From assembly GCA_963736055.1 (NCBI GenBank), contig CAVTNM010000008.1:1240001-1304000 (forward strand): a DNA stretch of 64,000 bases, written 5' to 3'. Of this stretch, positions 8,111 through 16,147 are shown one piece after another (position 1 is the stretch's first letter; the number at the start of each line of letters is the position of its first letter). This DNA comes from AC-32 sp963736055. GTDB taxonomy: Bacteria; Actinomycetota; Thermoleophilia; Gaiellales; Gaiellaceae. The translations under genes and the position numbers were made by a program. Under the pieces are notes generated by a model that saw only the letters and a list, made by a program, of their open reading frames with translations, had not been told where the DNA came from and made no database searches.

Positions 8111-8965
8111 ATGTCCCCGTCTACTAACTCTTTGGCTAGCTCCCGAATCGGCGCCTATGGGCTGCAAATCACGGGAATCGGCGGTGCCGAAGCGCTGCTC
8201 GGGCCGGCCGGGGGCGATTGGCCAACCCTCGAGCTGGTGCGGCGTGTCGGCCTCCCGGGCGCCGACCACGACAGCCTAGGGCCAGACCGCGCCTCGTTCC
8301 GCCTGGTCGAGGGCGGCGAGGTCGTGATCGACCGCGTCCCGGGACGGGCCACGTTCACGACGAGCGGGCCGTTGAGCGACGACGAGCTCGTGCACCCCTA
8401 CCTCGGCCTCGCGGCGGCGGTGATCTCCCGGTGGGTCGGCCGCGAAAGCTTTCACGCGGGAGCCTTCGAGGCGGCCGGCGGCGCCTGGATCGTCGCGGGC
8501 GACAAGGGCGCCGGAAAGAGCGCACTCCTCGCCTCGCTCGCACTCCGCGGCCAGTCCGTCCTGGCCGACGACATCGTCGTCGTCGACCGCGGGCAGGCGC
8601 TGGCCGGCCCTCGGAGCATCGATCTGCGCGCCGACACCGCAGAGGCGCTCGGCGTGGGGGAGAATATGGCCGTCGCGCACGGCCGTGAGCGGTGGCGCAT
8701 GGCCCTCTCTGCTGCGGAGCCGTCGCTGCCGATCCTCGGTTGGATCTTTCCGGCCTGGGCCGAGGGGCCCCCTACGCTCGAGCCGGTTCCTCCGCGCGAC
8801 CGTCTCGTGCGCCTTGCAGGCAGCCGCGTCCTCAGGATCGCGACAGAGCAGCCCGAGGTGCTGGTGGAGCTCGCAGCGCTACCTGCGTGGGAGCTCCGGC
8901 GCGTTCGCGACTGGGATTGGCTCCCTGGCGCGCTGGACCTCCTGCTCGCCACGCTCGAGGGCTAG
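8111..8965 (+). CDS. HPr-kinase-like lasso peptide tailoring kinase
   Basis: A 284-aa protein (ATG 8111; GTG 8105 is an alternative). The second half has the HPr-kinase/phosphorylase P-loop GDKGAGKSALLASLALRG around residues 130-148, followed by VLADDIVVVD, the acidic segment that binds Mg-ATP in this fold. Homologues in lasso clusters (paeninodin type) phosphorylate the precursor peptide near its C-terminus. Here Ser49 and Thr51 of the precursor would be candidate targets. It is the only plus-strand gene of the cluster, divergent from the precursor gene (58-bp spacer) and overlapping the 3' end of the cyclase gene by 87 bases tail to tail. Confidence 0.8.
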   Translation: MSPSTNSLASSRIGAYGLQITGIGGAEALLGPAGGDWPTLELVRRVGLPGADHDSLGPDRASFRLVEGGEVVIDRVPGRATFTTSGPLSDDELVHPYLGLAAAVISRWVGRESFHAGAFEAAGGAWIVAGDKGAGKSALLASLALRGQSVLADDIVVVDRGQALAGPRSIDLRADTAEALGVGENMAVAHGRERWRMALSAAEPSLPILGWIFPAWAEGPPTLEPVPPRDRLVRLAGSRVLRIATEQPEVLVELAALPAWELRRVRDWDWLPGALDLLLATLEG

Positions 8966-10078
8966 CCAGCTCGACTGCAGCTGCGTGAACGTGCGCCCTA
9001 TCGGCTGCGGCGAGCGCCAGTGCCTGCGGAGCCGAGGGATGTCGACGACCTCCTCGTCGGCGCCCTCACCAGCCCACGACGCGGCGAACGCGCGGCTGTG
9101 GGTGCTGAAGAACGCGCCGTCGAAGCTGCTCTTCGTCGGGCGCGCCAGGACCTCGTCGGGCAGCAGCGCGCCGACGACCGCTCGCAGGGAGCTCTCCCGG
9201 TCGGCGTCGGCCGGGTGCGCCTCGGCGAAGGCCGAGAGGAAGCCGACGTCCGTGAAGGGATGGACGAGGAGCGCGTCCTCGTCGGCGGCCAGCAACTCGA
9301 GGTTGTCGAGGCCGACCCTGAGGTAACGCAGGCGGCTGCACCAGCGGACGTGATCGCGCCAGCGGAGAGGCTCTCCGGCCGCGAAGGAGGCCCACTCGCG
9401 GACCACCGCGGCCTGTGCCCGCGGCCGCAGCCATCCGTCGAGCGGCACTCCTCTGCGCAGGACTCTGCGCCGGACCGTCCGCGGCGCCAGTCCGAAGCCG
9501 AGCCGCAGCACGTCGCGAGGAACCGGGTTGACCGAGCCCGAGAGCAGCAGCGCGGTCCGGCGCCGCCGTGAGGTGCCGAATGCCTCGTCGCCGCCGATCC
9601 CGGTCAGGAGCGACCCGCCGTGGGCAGCCTCGAGCAGCGGGCTATGGAAGTGGACGTTGCAGGGCCAGAGCAGACCGTGCCGGCGCAGCGCCGCCGTGGC
9701 GACCGGCCCGACGCAGTCGAGCTCGTCGCCGAACTCGAGCCGCAGCCAGTCGTCGAGGTCGAGGGCTCGGACGACCCGCTCCTGCCAGTCGGATTCCTCG
9801 CTCTCGGGCACGTCGGGGAAACGGTTCGTGGCGGGGACGGGCAGCGGCAAGCCCTCGCGGCGCGCGACGGCAGCGGCGACCGCCAGGACGGCCGACGAGT
9901 CGCGCCCGCCCGAGAAGCTGACGAGGCACGGTGGCCGCTCGAGGGCGCGCCGCACGGCGCCCTCGAGGGCCTCCAGGGGGCTTGTCTCCTCCCGCCGCCC
10001 CGCGGGTGGAAGTCGCTCGGGATCGAGGCCGAGGACGAGCCCGGATGCCACTTCGAGTTGCGTCAGGAGCTCGATCAC
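8879..10078 (-). CDS. Lasso peptide macrolactam synthetase (asparagine-synthetase type, short form)
   Basis: A 399-aa protein from GTG 10078 (its GTGA overlaps the B2 stop). It contains the ATP-pyrophosphatase loop SFSGGRDSSAVLAV near residues 52-65, a second nucleotide-site motif GIGGDEAFG, and the late segment PTKSSFDGAFF. Lasso cyclases adenylate the Asp/Glu side chain of the core and close the ring with the N-terminal amine. Most lasso cyclases (about 500-600 aa) also carry an N-terminal glutaminase-like domain. Here that domain is absent, because the sequence upstream of the start is the B2 gene in another frame. No free-standing glutaminase domain is nearby. Confidence 0.85.
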   Translation of the reverse strand: MIELLTQLEVASGLVLGLDPERLPPAGRREETSPLEALEGAVRRALERPPCLVSFSGGRDSSAVLAVAAAVARREGLPLPVPATNRFPDVPESEESDWQERVVRALDLDDWLRLEFGDELDCVGPVATAALRRHGLLWPCNVHFHSPLLEAAHGGSLLTGIGGDEAFGTSRRRRTALLLSGSVNPVPRDVLRLGFGLAPRTVRRRVLRRGVPLDGWLRPRAQAAVVREWASFAAGEPLRWRDHVRWCSRLRYLRVGLDNLELLAADEDALLVHPFTDVGFLSAFAEAHPADADRESSLRAVVGALLPDEVLARPTKSSFDGAFFSTHSRAFAASWAGEGADEEVVDIPRLRRHWRSPQPIGRTFTQLQSSWLALERGEQEVQRAREPIPVANAPELPRR

Positions 10079-10428
10079 GGCGCGGGAACCCTGCTCAGCT
10101 CTCGATAGGTTCGCCAGGGCTCTGCGGAGTCGCCGTCGAGCCAGGCGTGGGCGCGGAAGTTCGCCGCCGAGCCGGAAACGCCGATCACGACGTCCTGAGA
10201 CCGTCCGTGCGCGGCGTGCCAGCGCTGCAGGACGAGAGCCCGCTCGAGGCAGCTCGTGGGCCAGCGGTCCAACGCGGTCAGCACTCCGCGGACGGCGCTC
10301 TCCGGGACCGCCGGCGGCGGTGGGAGCTCGAGGTGCTCGATCCCGCTCCTGCGGAGCTGCCGGCGTGCCTGGCTTCGCGCTCTGAGCGACCAGGCCGCCG
10401 CTCGGAGCGCGGGAATTCGGCTTCGCAT
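10075..10428 (-). CDS. Lasso peptide biosynthesis B2 protein (leader peptidase)
   Basis: A 117-aa transglutaminase-like cysteine protease of the lasso B2 family. The catalytic Cys is in RWPTSCLERALVLQRW, the His in FRAHAWL and the Asp in WLDGD, in the order and spacing of this family. The N-terminal third is an Arg-rich helical region. It cleaves the leader from the precursor once the B1 protein has presented it. Start ATG 10428 shares one base with the B1 stop (TGATG), and its own TGA overlaps the cyclase GTG, so B1, B2 and cyclase are translationally coupled. Confidence 0.9.
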   Translation of the reverse strand: MRSRIPALRAAAWSLRARSQARRQLRRSGIEHLELPPPPAVPESAVRGVLTALDRWPTSCLERALVLQRWHAAHGRSQDVVIGVSGSAANFRAHAWLDGDSAEPWRTYRELSRVPAP

Positions 10429-10694
10429 CAGGCCTCCTCGAGCAACTGTCGCGCCTCGAGCTCGGCGACGAAGGCGTCGACGTCCGCCGCCGCGCTCGCC
10501 TCGTCGACGTCGAAGGTCGAGGTGAGCGCCTGCACGAGCTCCCCACGCGTTGCTCCCTTGGACAGCGCTTGCCAGAGCACCGCTCCGCTCGTGTTCGCCG
10601 AGAGGTACTTCGAGGAGGCGGCGTCCAGGGCGACGACCTCGCCGTCGGTCTCCAGCCAGGTCACGCCCTCGCTCCGAAGGCGGAGCGTCTTCAC
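10428..10694 (-). CDS. Lasso peptide B1 / PqqD-like RiPP recognition protein
   Basis: An 88-aa protein from GTG 10694 with the winged-helix RRE fold pattern of PqqD: a beta-rich start (VTWLETDGEVVALDAASSKY), the SANTSGAVLWQAL turn-helix, and a C-terminal helix pair (DVDAFVAELEARQLL). It should bind the YxxPxLxxxG leader motif of the precursor and hand it to the B2 protease and the cyclase. Its GTG overlaps the stop of the upstream nucleotidyltransferase gene (GTGA), and its TGA overlaps the B2 start. B1 and B2 are separate genes here, the usual arrangement in Gram-positive lasso clusters. Confidence 0.9.
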   Translation of the reverse strand: MKTLRLRSEGVTWLETDGEVVALDAASSKYLSANTSGAVLWQALSKGATRGELVQALTSTFDVDEASAAADVDAFVAELEARQLLEEA

Positions 10695-11791
10695 GACTCC
10701 GGCTCCTCGCCGGTGGGCGTCCAGTCCGCGGCAGCGTCCCGGATCGCGAGCTCGTGCCGGTGGTCGGAGAGCCCGACGAACGGACTGCGCAGAGCGTGCC
10801 GGACGCGACGGAGCTTCACGCGCCAGGACTCGCCCGGCGCGGGTCGCGCTCCCCGGGCGACGGCGCGCGCGCTCGCCGCGAGCGCCTTGCGCGGAGGCAG
10901 CGCCGAGAAGGCCGCGAGCCAGCGCTCGAGGTGGGATTCGAGCACCGTCCGCTCGCGCGCGCGGGCCAGGTTCCGCGCCCAGGTGTGCATCGGGAACGAG
11001 CCGCCGCCGCCGAGCAGCACGCCGTCGGCGGCCTTTCGTGTGGTCGTCCACACCCGCTCGACGCCCCAACCGCGTGCGAGTGAGCTCAGCTCGCTCGGCT
11101 CTACTCCATCCGCCATCAGCGCGACGTCGAGCAGGTGGGAGATCCGGGCAAGCGGCTCGTGGGCCCAGGAATGGACTGCCAGCAGCAGCGCGTGCTCGTG
11201 CGGGCCCAGAGCGAGGATTCCGCTCAGCCCGGTCGCCGAGGGCACGGCGCTTGACAGGAGCTCGTCGGTGGGCGGCGGCTCGAGGCCGTCGATCCACTTC
11301 GGCCGGTCGTGCACCTCGACGGCGACGGCGAGCCCCGGTGCCACCAGCGGGCGCAAATGGTGGATGTCGACATAGAGCCGCGGGTCGCCGACCGGCCGGA
11401 AACCGGCGGCGAGCAGCGCCTTCTGCGCCTCGGCAGCGTTGTCCACGAGCAGGTCGAGGTCGCTGTAGGCACGCGTCTGCGGCGACGGGTAGAGGGCAGC
11501 GAGCTCCGGTCCCTTCATCACCGCGACCCGGCCGGGCCAGGCTGTGCGCACGCGCTCCAGCACGAGCGGTGCCGTCAAGGTGACCGCCGCCGCCAGCTGG
11601 TCGTCGTGGCGCAGCTGCTCGGGGATCGGCCTTCCGAGCTCACGCCATCGCTGGGCCGCGAGCAGCTGCAGGCCGTGCCTGCGCAGGTCCTGGATGGTCG
11701 GCGCCCGGTCGATCAGCCGGTCGACTCCCAGCCAGATGCACTCGGCCCGGTCGTCGGAGGCGGGCTTGGGTGCGGTCGCCAGGCCTCTCAT
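10691..11791 (-). CDS. Lasso-cluster nucleotidyltransferase family protein
   Basis: A 366-aa protein from ATG 11791 with the NTP_transf_5-type nucleotidyltransferase core: the segment VAVMKGPELAALYP followed by YSDLDLLVD, the DxD metal-binding pair of the polymerase-beta-like fold, near residues 105-120. A helical C-terminal half follows. Proteins of this family recur in lasso clusters that also have the HPr-like kinase, and are thought to be tailoring enzymes, but their chemistry is not settled. It sits between the exporter genes and B1, with a 2-base gap and a GTGA overlap, so it belongs to the same operon. Confidence 0.8.
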   Translation of the reverse strand: MRGLATAPKPASDDRAECIWLGVDRLIDRAPTIQDLRRHGLQLLAAQRWRELGRPIPEQLRHDDQLAAAVTLTAPLVLERVRTAWPGRVAVMKGPELAALYPSPQTRAYSDLDLLVDNAAEAQKALLAAGFRPVGDPRLYVDIHHLRPLVAPGLAVAVEVHDRPKWIDGLEPPPTDELLSSAVPSATGLSGILALGPHEHALLLAVHSWAHEPLARISHLLDVALMADGVEPSELSSLARGWGVERVWTTTRKAADGVLLGGGGSFPMHTWARNLARARERTVLESHLERWLAAFSALPPRKALAASARAVARGARPAPGESWRVKLRRVRHALRSPFVGLSDHRHELAIRDAAADWTPTGEEPES

Positions 11792-11793
11792 CG

Positions 11794-12645
11794 TCAGTAG
11801 AGCCCCAGGGTTCCGTTGCGGCGCTCCCTGGCCAGGGCCCACCGGAATGCGCCGAGGCCGACCACGAGCGACACGACCGAGAGCGGGATCAAGAGCGCCA
11901 TGTCGGAGGCGAACCCGGCCCAGGGGGAGCTCCCGATCAGAGCCGTCCTGATGCCGTCCATCGCGCGGGCGATCGGGTTGTAGGTCGAGAGTCGCTCGAG
12001 CCAGGCCGGAACGAGCGTGAGCGGGAAGTACGCGCCGGAGAAGATGCCGAGAGTGACGGCGCCGAGCCCCACCAGGCCGGTTCCGCGGCGGAAGGTGAGC
12101 GTCAAGGCGGCACTGAAGATCCCGAGCCCCCACACGAACGGGATGAAGACCAGCAGCGTCAGCATGGCGGGCGCGACACCTGCAGCGTGGAAGTCGAGCC
12201 CGAAGGCCACCGCCACGACGAGCAGGAAGAGAAACGTCCGCACCGGCACGTACAGGAGGTCGAAGAAGACCGAGCCGAGCTGGATGGTGGACGGTGCCGT
12301 CGGCGTCATCAGGATCGACTCGAGCGTCCCCATCAGCTGCTCTCCCCGGACGGCGAGCGCAACGCGGCCGAGCCCCAGGAGCAGGAATGCGCTGACGCCG
12401 ATTCCGACGGCCGTGAACTCCATGTACGAGGCCCGCGTCCCGTCGAAGGTCGGGAGCGAGGCCGGCAGAATCATCAGGCCCACGAAGTAGAACGTGATCG
12501 TCTGGAGAGCCAGGTTGAGCAGGTCGCTCACGAACGCGAAGCGGTAGCTCCAGGCGACGAGGAAGTCGCGGCGCAGGAACGCCGGCAGCTTCACGATCTC
12601 GCCGGTGACGACGTGCAGGCGTGCGGTTGCGGCGGCCGCGGTCAT
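11794..12645 (-). CDS. ABC-2 type transporter permease (lasso exporter)
   Basis: A 283-aa membrane protein from ATG 12645 with about six hydrophobic helices and the ABC-2 membrane pattern, including AVRGEQLMGTLESILMTPTAP (the coupling-helix region) and the SGAYFPLTLVPAWLERLSTYNP loop typical of ABC-2 exporters. With the ATPase encoded just upstream (ATGA overlap) it would form a heterologous-subunit exporter. Its position inside the lasso operon suggests it exports the mature peptide and gives self-immunity. Lasso clusters more often use a fused ABC protein, so a two-gene ABC-2 system is a variant. Confidence 0.82.
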   Translation of the reverse strand: MTAAAATARLHVVTGEIVKLPAFLRRDFLVAWSYRFAFVSDLLNLALQTITFYFVGLMILPASLPTFDGTRASYMEFTAVGIGVSAFLLLGLGRVALAVRGEQLMGTLESILMTPTAPSTIQLGSVFFDLLYVPVRTFLFLLVVAVAFGLDFHAAGVAPAMLTLLVFIPFVWGLGIFSAALTLTFRRGTGLVGLGAVTLGIFSGAYFPLTLVPAWLERLSTYNPIARAMDGIRTALIGSSPWAGFASDMALLIPLSVVSLVVGLGAFRWALARERRNGTLGLY

Positions 12646-13604
12646 CCGTTGCTCCTCGCGAGCGAGACGAACGCTTCCTCGATCGCCGAGCTCTCGAGAT
12701 GGCAGGACACGATCTCGACCCCGGCCCCGGCGAAGCGCGTGAGGGCGTCGCCGAGAATCGCCGCCTCGGAGAGCCCGAGCACGAAGGCATCGCCGGACGC
12801 CTCGATCGAGCCCAGCGGCCCGAGCGCACGTTCCAGGGTCCCCAGCAGCTCCTCGCCGTGGGTGCCGTTCTGAAGCTGGAGCACGTACCGGTCCGGCTGA
12901 GCGCGGGCGATCAGCTCGGGGACCGTGCCCGCGAAGGTCACGCGCCCGTCGCCCAGGACCGTCACCTGGGTCGCGAAGCCTGCGATCTCCTCCAGGCGCT
13001 GTGTGGCCCACACGACCGCAGCCCCGCGGGAGGCGGCGAGGGCGACGAGGCGCCTGACGCGCCGTGCGCCCTCCGGGTCAAGGTCGTGCGTCGCCTCGTC
13101 GACGAGCAGGATCGGCGGCTCGCTCAGGAGAGCGCGCGCGACCGAGAGCCGCTTCTGCATGCCGTGGGAGTAGAGGCCGACCTTCCTCGAGCCCGCCTCG
13201 GCGAGCCCGACCTGGGCCAGGAGCGTCTTTGCCCGGGCGATGGCCGCCGTGCGGCGCAGTCCGTGCAGGCGCGCGAAGAACACGAGGTTCTCCAGGCCGG
13301 AGATCCGGAGGTAGAAGCTGCGGTCGCCGGAGGGAATGAAGCCGATCAGCCGACGCAGCTCCTGGGGCGAGCGCGAGGCGTCCATCGAGAGCACGGTCAC
13401 GTCGCCGCTCGTCGGGGTCAGCAGCCCCGTCAGGGTGCGAATCAGCGTCGTCTTGCCGGAGCCGTTCGGGCCAAGGAGCGCGTGGATCTCCCCGGGGGAG
13501 ACTGCCAGCGAGACGTCGCGCAGTGCGATCTTGTTCCCGTACGCGCGCGTGACGCTCTCCAGCGCGAGCGCGGGCGACGGGCGAATGGCCTCGTTTGTGC
13601 CCAG
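12642..13604 (-). CDS. ABC transporter ATP-binding protein (lasso exporter), apparent CTG start
   Basis: The full ABC ATPase fold is present: Walker A GPNGSGKTTLIRTL, an ABC signature degenerated to YSHGMQKRL, Walker B ILLVDEATHDLD, and a C-terminal domain of about 100 residues typical of ABC-2 drug and polysaccharide exporters. The frame is open back to a stop at 13653-13655 but contains no ATG, GTG or TTG ahead of Walker A. The only reasonable start is CTG 13604, four bases after GGGAGG; ATT 13586 is another possibility. The first in-frame GTG (13400) would remove Walker A. The stop overlaps the permease ATG (ATGA). Confidence 0.8.
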   Translation of the reverse strand: MGTNEAIRPSPALALESVTRAYGNKIALRDVSLAVSPGEIHALLGPNGSGKTTLIRTLTGLLTPTSGDVTVLSMDASRSPQELRRLIGFIPSGDRSFYLRISGLENLVFFARLHGLRRTAAIARAKTLLAQVGLAEAGSRKVGLYSHGMQKRLSVARALLSEPPILLVDEATHDLDPEGARRVRRLVALAASRGAAVVWATQRLEEIAGFATQVTVLGDGRVTFAGTVPELIARAQPDRYVLQLQNGTHGEELLGTLERALGPLGSIEASGDAFVLGLSEAAILGDALTRFAGAGVEIVSCHLESSAIEEAFVSLARSNG

Positions 13605-13663
13605 CGAACCTCCCTTGGGACCATGATGCGAAGCGCCCGAGAGAGGGGCAACTCACCGAATGG

Positions 13664-15007
13664 CTAGGTTTCTGCTCCGACGGGTGTAGACGGCACCGAC
13701 GCCTCGGTGCCCAGGATCCGGTCGAGCACGGACGCGAGCTCCTGGGTCAGCGCTCGGCGCTCATACCGCGCGAGAACGGATGCGTCGGCCTGAGGCGGGG
13801 AATCGCCCCGTCGAAACCGCTCGACTTGCCCCCGAACCACCCGCTTCATCCCGTCGGAATCGGAGGGTCGGCATAGATGCGCGGTTCCGATCTCCTCGAG
13901 GAGGTCCCGTGCATCTCCGTCCGGAACGCCGGCCAGGATCGGCCGGCCCGAGGCCACGTACTCGTAGGTTTTGGCAGGAGTGATGCTTGCGCGCGTGCCC
14001 GGCTGGAGATCCTGCATCGGCAGGAAGAGCAGGTCGGCCGACCGGATCAGGCCGATCGTGTCGGCATGCGGCAGGAAGCCCCGCAGCTTGACCGCGGGCT
14101 GATGGGCCGCCACCGCTCTGTCGCTGTCCGACAGCACGCCCGCGAGGTGGAGCTCGATCAGCCCCGCGAGCTCCGGCTCCTCGTCGAACAGCTGGTCGAG
14201 GGCTTTTGTCAGGTAGACGTGCGAGCGCGTGAGGAAGTCGACCTCTTCGGCGGTGCCGCCGAGGATCTTCTTGGCAAGGGACGTCCGGCGCTGCCGCTCG
14301 CCCCGCCCGGTGTGCATGGAGCCGGTGTGAACGATTCGGAACGTCTGGTCTGTCCGCGGCGGCGGCGGGCCCGCGAAGTCGGAGGCGTCGAAGCCGTTGG
14401 TGATCGAGACGACGATCCGGCTGCCGAGCTCCGGGAATGCGCGCAGGAGCTTGGCCGCCGACTCGGGTGTGTTCATGACGATCGCCTCGGCGGTTCCGAG
14501 CAGCCGGCGCATGCGGCGAAGGTCGACGGCGCGGTGGACGCGCGTGGGGTACACCCACATCTCGTCCAGCGCCCAGGGATCCTGGAGATCGGCTACCCAT
14601 GGCGTGCCGAGGGCTTTCGAGAGCCGCGCAGCTGTCTCCGCGGTCTCGTACGGGGCCACATCGGCCAGGATCAGCTCCGAGTCGCCCGCGACCTCACTCG
14701 CCAGCTCGTAGGAGCCGTGCAGCCACCACTTCAGCTGCGGCGTGCGGAGGTCGAGCCAGCGCTTCCCACGGTCGCGCCACGTCGAGCTCGGCGCAGGCTC
14801 CGGGCCGGGAACACGGTGGATCGTGAGCCCTTCCCGAACGAGCGATGTGTCGGTTGGAGTCCAGCGGCCGTCGGTGGTTCCGGGTCCGGTGACGATCACC
14901 GGCTCGTAACCGAACTGCGGCAGGTAGTCGGCGAAGCGCCGGTAGCGCTGCACGCCGGCGCCGCCGATCGGCGGGAAGTGGTAGGCGAGGCACAGGATCT
15001 TTCTCAC
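13664..15007 (-). CDS. GT4-family glycosyltransferase
   Basis: A 447-aa protein from GTG 15007 (VRKILCLAYHFPPIGGAG). This start matches the first beta strand and the glycine loop of GT-B transferases. The acceptor domain fills the first half. The C-terminal half has the donor-binding region KLRGFLPHADTIGLIRSADLLFLPM and the E-containing segment TPAKTYEYVASGRPIL typical of family GT4. It transfers a nucleotide-activated sugar to an unknown acceptor, presumably for surface polysaccharide. It lies 59 bases upstream of the lasso ATPase on the same strand, so it could share that transcript. Whether it modifies the lasso peptide or belongs to the polysaccharide genes is open. Confidence 0.82.
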   Translation of the reverse strand: MRKILCLAYHFPPIGGAGVQRYRRFADYLPQFGYEPVIVTGPGTTDGRWTPTDTSLVREGLTIHRVPGPEPAPSSTWRDRGKRWLDLRTPQLKWWLHGSYELASEVAGDSELILADVAPYETAETAARLSKALGTPWVADLQDPWALDEMWVYPTRVHRAVDLRRMRRLLGTAEAIVMNTPESAAKLLRAFPELGSRIVVSITNGFDASDFAGPPPPRTDQTFRIVHTGSMHTGRGERQRRTSLAKKILGGTAEEVDFLTRSHVYLTKALDQLFDEEPELAGLIELHLAGVLSDSDRAVAAHQPAVKLRGFLPHADTIGLIRSADLLFLPMQDLQPGTRASITPAKTYEYVASGRPILAGVPDGDARDLLEEIGTAHLCRPSDSDGMKRVVRGQVERFRRGDSPPQADASVLARYERRALTQELASVLDRILGTEASVPSTPVGAET

Positions 15008-15343
15008 CCGGTCGCCCCTCGCACGCCCGCGAGCACAGAGAACCGGCCGGTCTCCACCGTTGCTCGTCCGATAGTCGCCCGAACCCGACCCACGGCCCCA
15101 GTGTAGAAAGCCTGCTCTCGCGCTCCGCCCGCCGGAGGTACAGGGTGCCGCCGATGGCGGCCTCCGCAGGCGCCTCCCGCACACGGACGATCCACAGCCA
15201 GTGCGTTGCAGTCCGCCTCGAGGGCGTTTCCTCCCCGTTCGGTAAGCCCAGACTAGCCGGACGCGGGTCGTCCTAAAGCGGCTTCCTTCCTAGCATCCGG
15301 AGCGGTCGGGCATTGGCCTGAAGGTCATGGGGAGGAACAGACG
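15008..15343. other. Divergent intergenic region
   Basis: About 336 bases between the minus-strand GT4 and the plus-strand WecG-like gene. It should hold promoters for both directions. I see a GGGGAGGA ribosome site at 15329-15336 serving TTG 15344, but no convincing reading frame, tRNA or strong palindrome. Confidence 0.4.
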
Positions 15344-16147
15344 TTGAGCGGAGCAATTGCCGAGCGCGTGCGCGAGGGACCGTCCGGCACGGATGGTGCG
15401 CATCGGCGCGCCAACGTCCTCGGCTGCCGGATCGACGCCGTCACGCTCGAGGAGGCCGTGGCGATCGCCGAGGAGGCGATCGAGCAGCGCAGGCCCTGCC
15501 AGCACGTCGCGATCAACGCGGCGAAGCTCGTGCGCTTCCAGCATGACGAAGAGCTGCGGCGCGTGATTCGTGGGTGCCAGCTCGCGACTGCCGACGGCCA
15601 GGCGATCGTCTGGGCCGGGAAGGTCCTAGGCGAGCCGCTGCCGGAGCGCGTGACCGGCATCGACCTGATGCACGCAGTCCTCGAGCGGTCGAGCGAGCTC
15701 GGCTACGGGGTCTACGTTCTGGGTGCGAGGTCCGAGGTGCTCGAGCGCGCGCTCGTGGCCGTCCAGACGGAGTTTCCTCACCTGAGGCTCGTCGGCGCCC
15801 GCCACGGCTATTTCCAGGCGGACGAGGAAGCGGCGATCGTCGAGAGCATTCGCGAAGCAGCGCCAGACATCCTGTTCGTCGCGCTCGAGACACCGGCGAA
15901 GGAGCTCTTTCTCGCGAGGCACCGCGACCGGCTCCAGGTGCCGTTCGTGATGGGAGTTGGCGGCGCCGTCGACATCCTCGGCGGCGTCCGCCGACGAGCT
16001 CCTCGCTGGATGCAGCGGCTGGGCCTGGAGTGGGCGTTCCGGCTGGCCCAGGATCCGCGCCGGCTTGCCGGCCGCTACGTGGTCGGCAACACGCGCTTCA
16101 CCTGGCTGGTCGCGCGCGAGCTCGTGCGCAAGCGGGTGGGCCGATGA
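15344..16147 (+). CDS. WecG/TagA/CpsF family glycosyltransferase
   Basis: A 267-aa GT26 protein. TTG 15344 is favoured because a GGGGAGGA site lies 7 bases upstream and the next in-frame starts would cut the fold. Family motifs: QHVAINAAKLVRFQHD, the TADGQAIVWAG segment, ERVTGIDLMHAV, YVLGARSEVLERA and a C-terminal WAFRLAQDPRRLAGRY. Members transfer N-acetylmannosamine or its uronic acid from UDP-sugar to a polyprenyl-PP-GlcNAc lipid at the membrane face. The next gene encodes the epimerase that makes UDP-ManNAc (ATGA overlap), so the pair would build the second sugar of a lipid-linked glycopolymer. Confidence 0.88.
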   Translation: MSGAIAERVREGPSGTDGAHRRANVLGCRIDAVTLEEAVAIAEEAIEQRRPCQHVAINAAKLVRFQHDEELRRVIRGCQLATADGQAIVWAGKVLGEPLPERVTGIDLMHAVLERSSELGYGVYVLGARSEVLERALVAVQTEFPHLRLVGARHGYFQADEEAAIVESIREAAPDILFVALETPAKELFLARHRDRLQVPFVMGVGGAVDILGGVRRRAPRWMQRLGLEWAFRLAQDPRRLAGRYVVGNTRFTWLVARELVRKRVGR

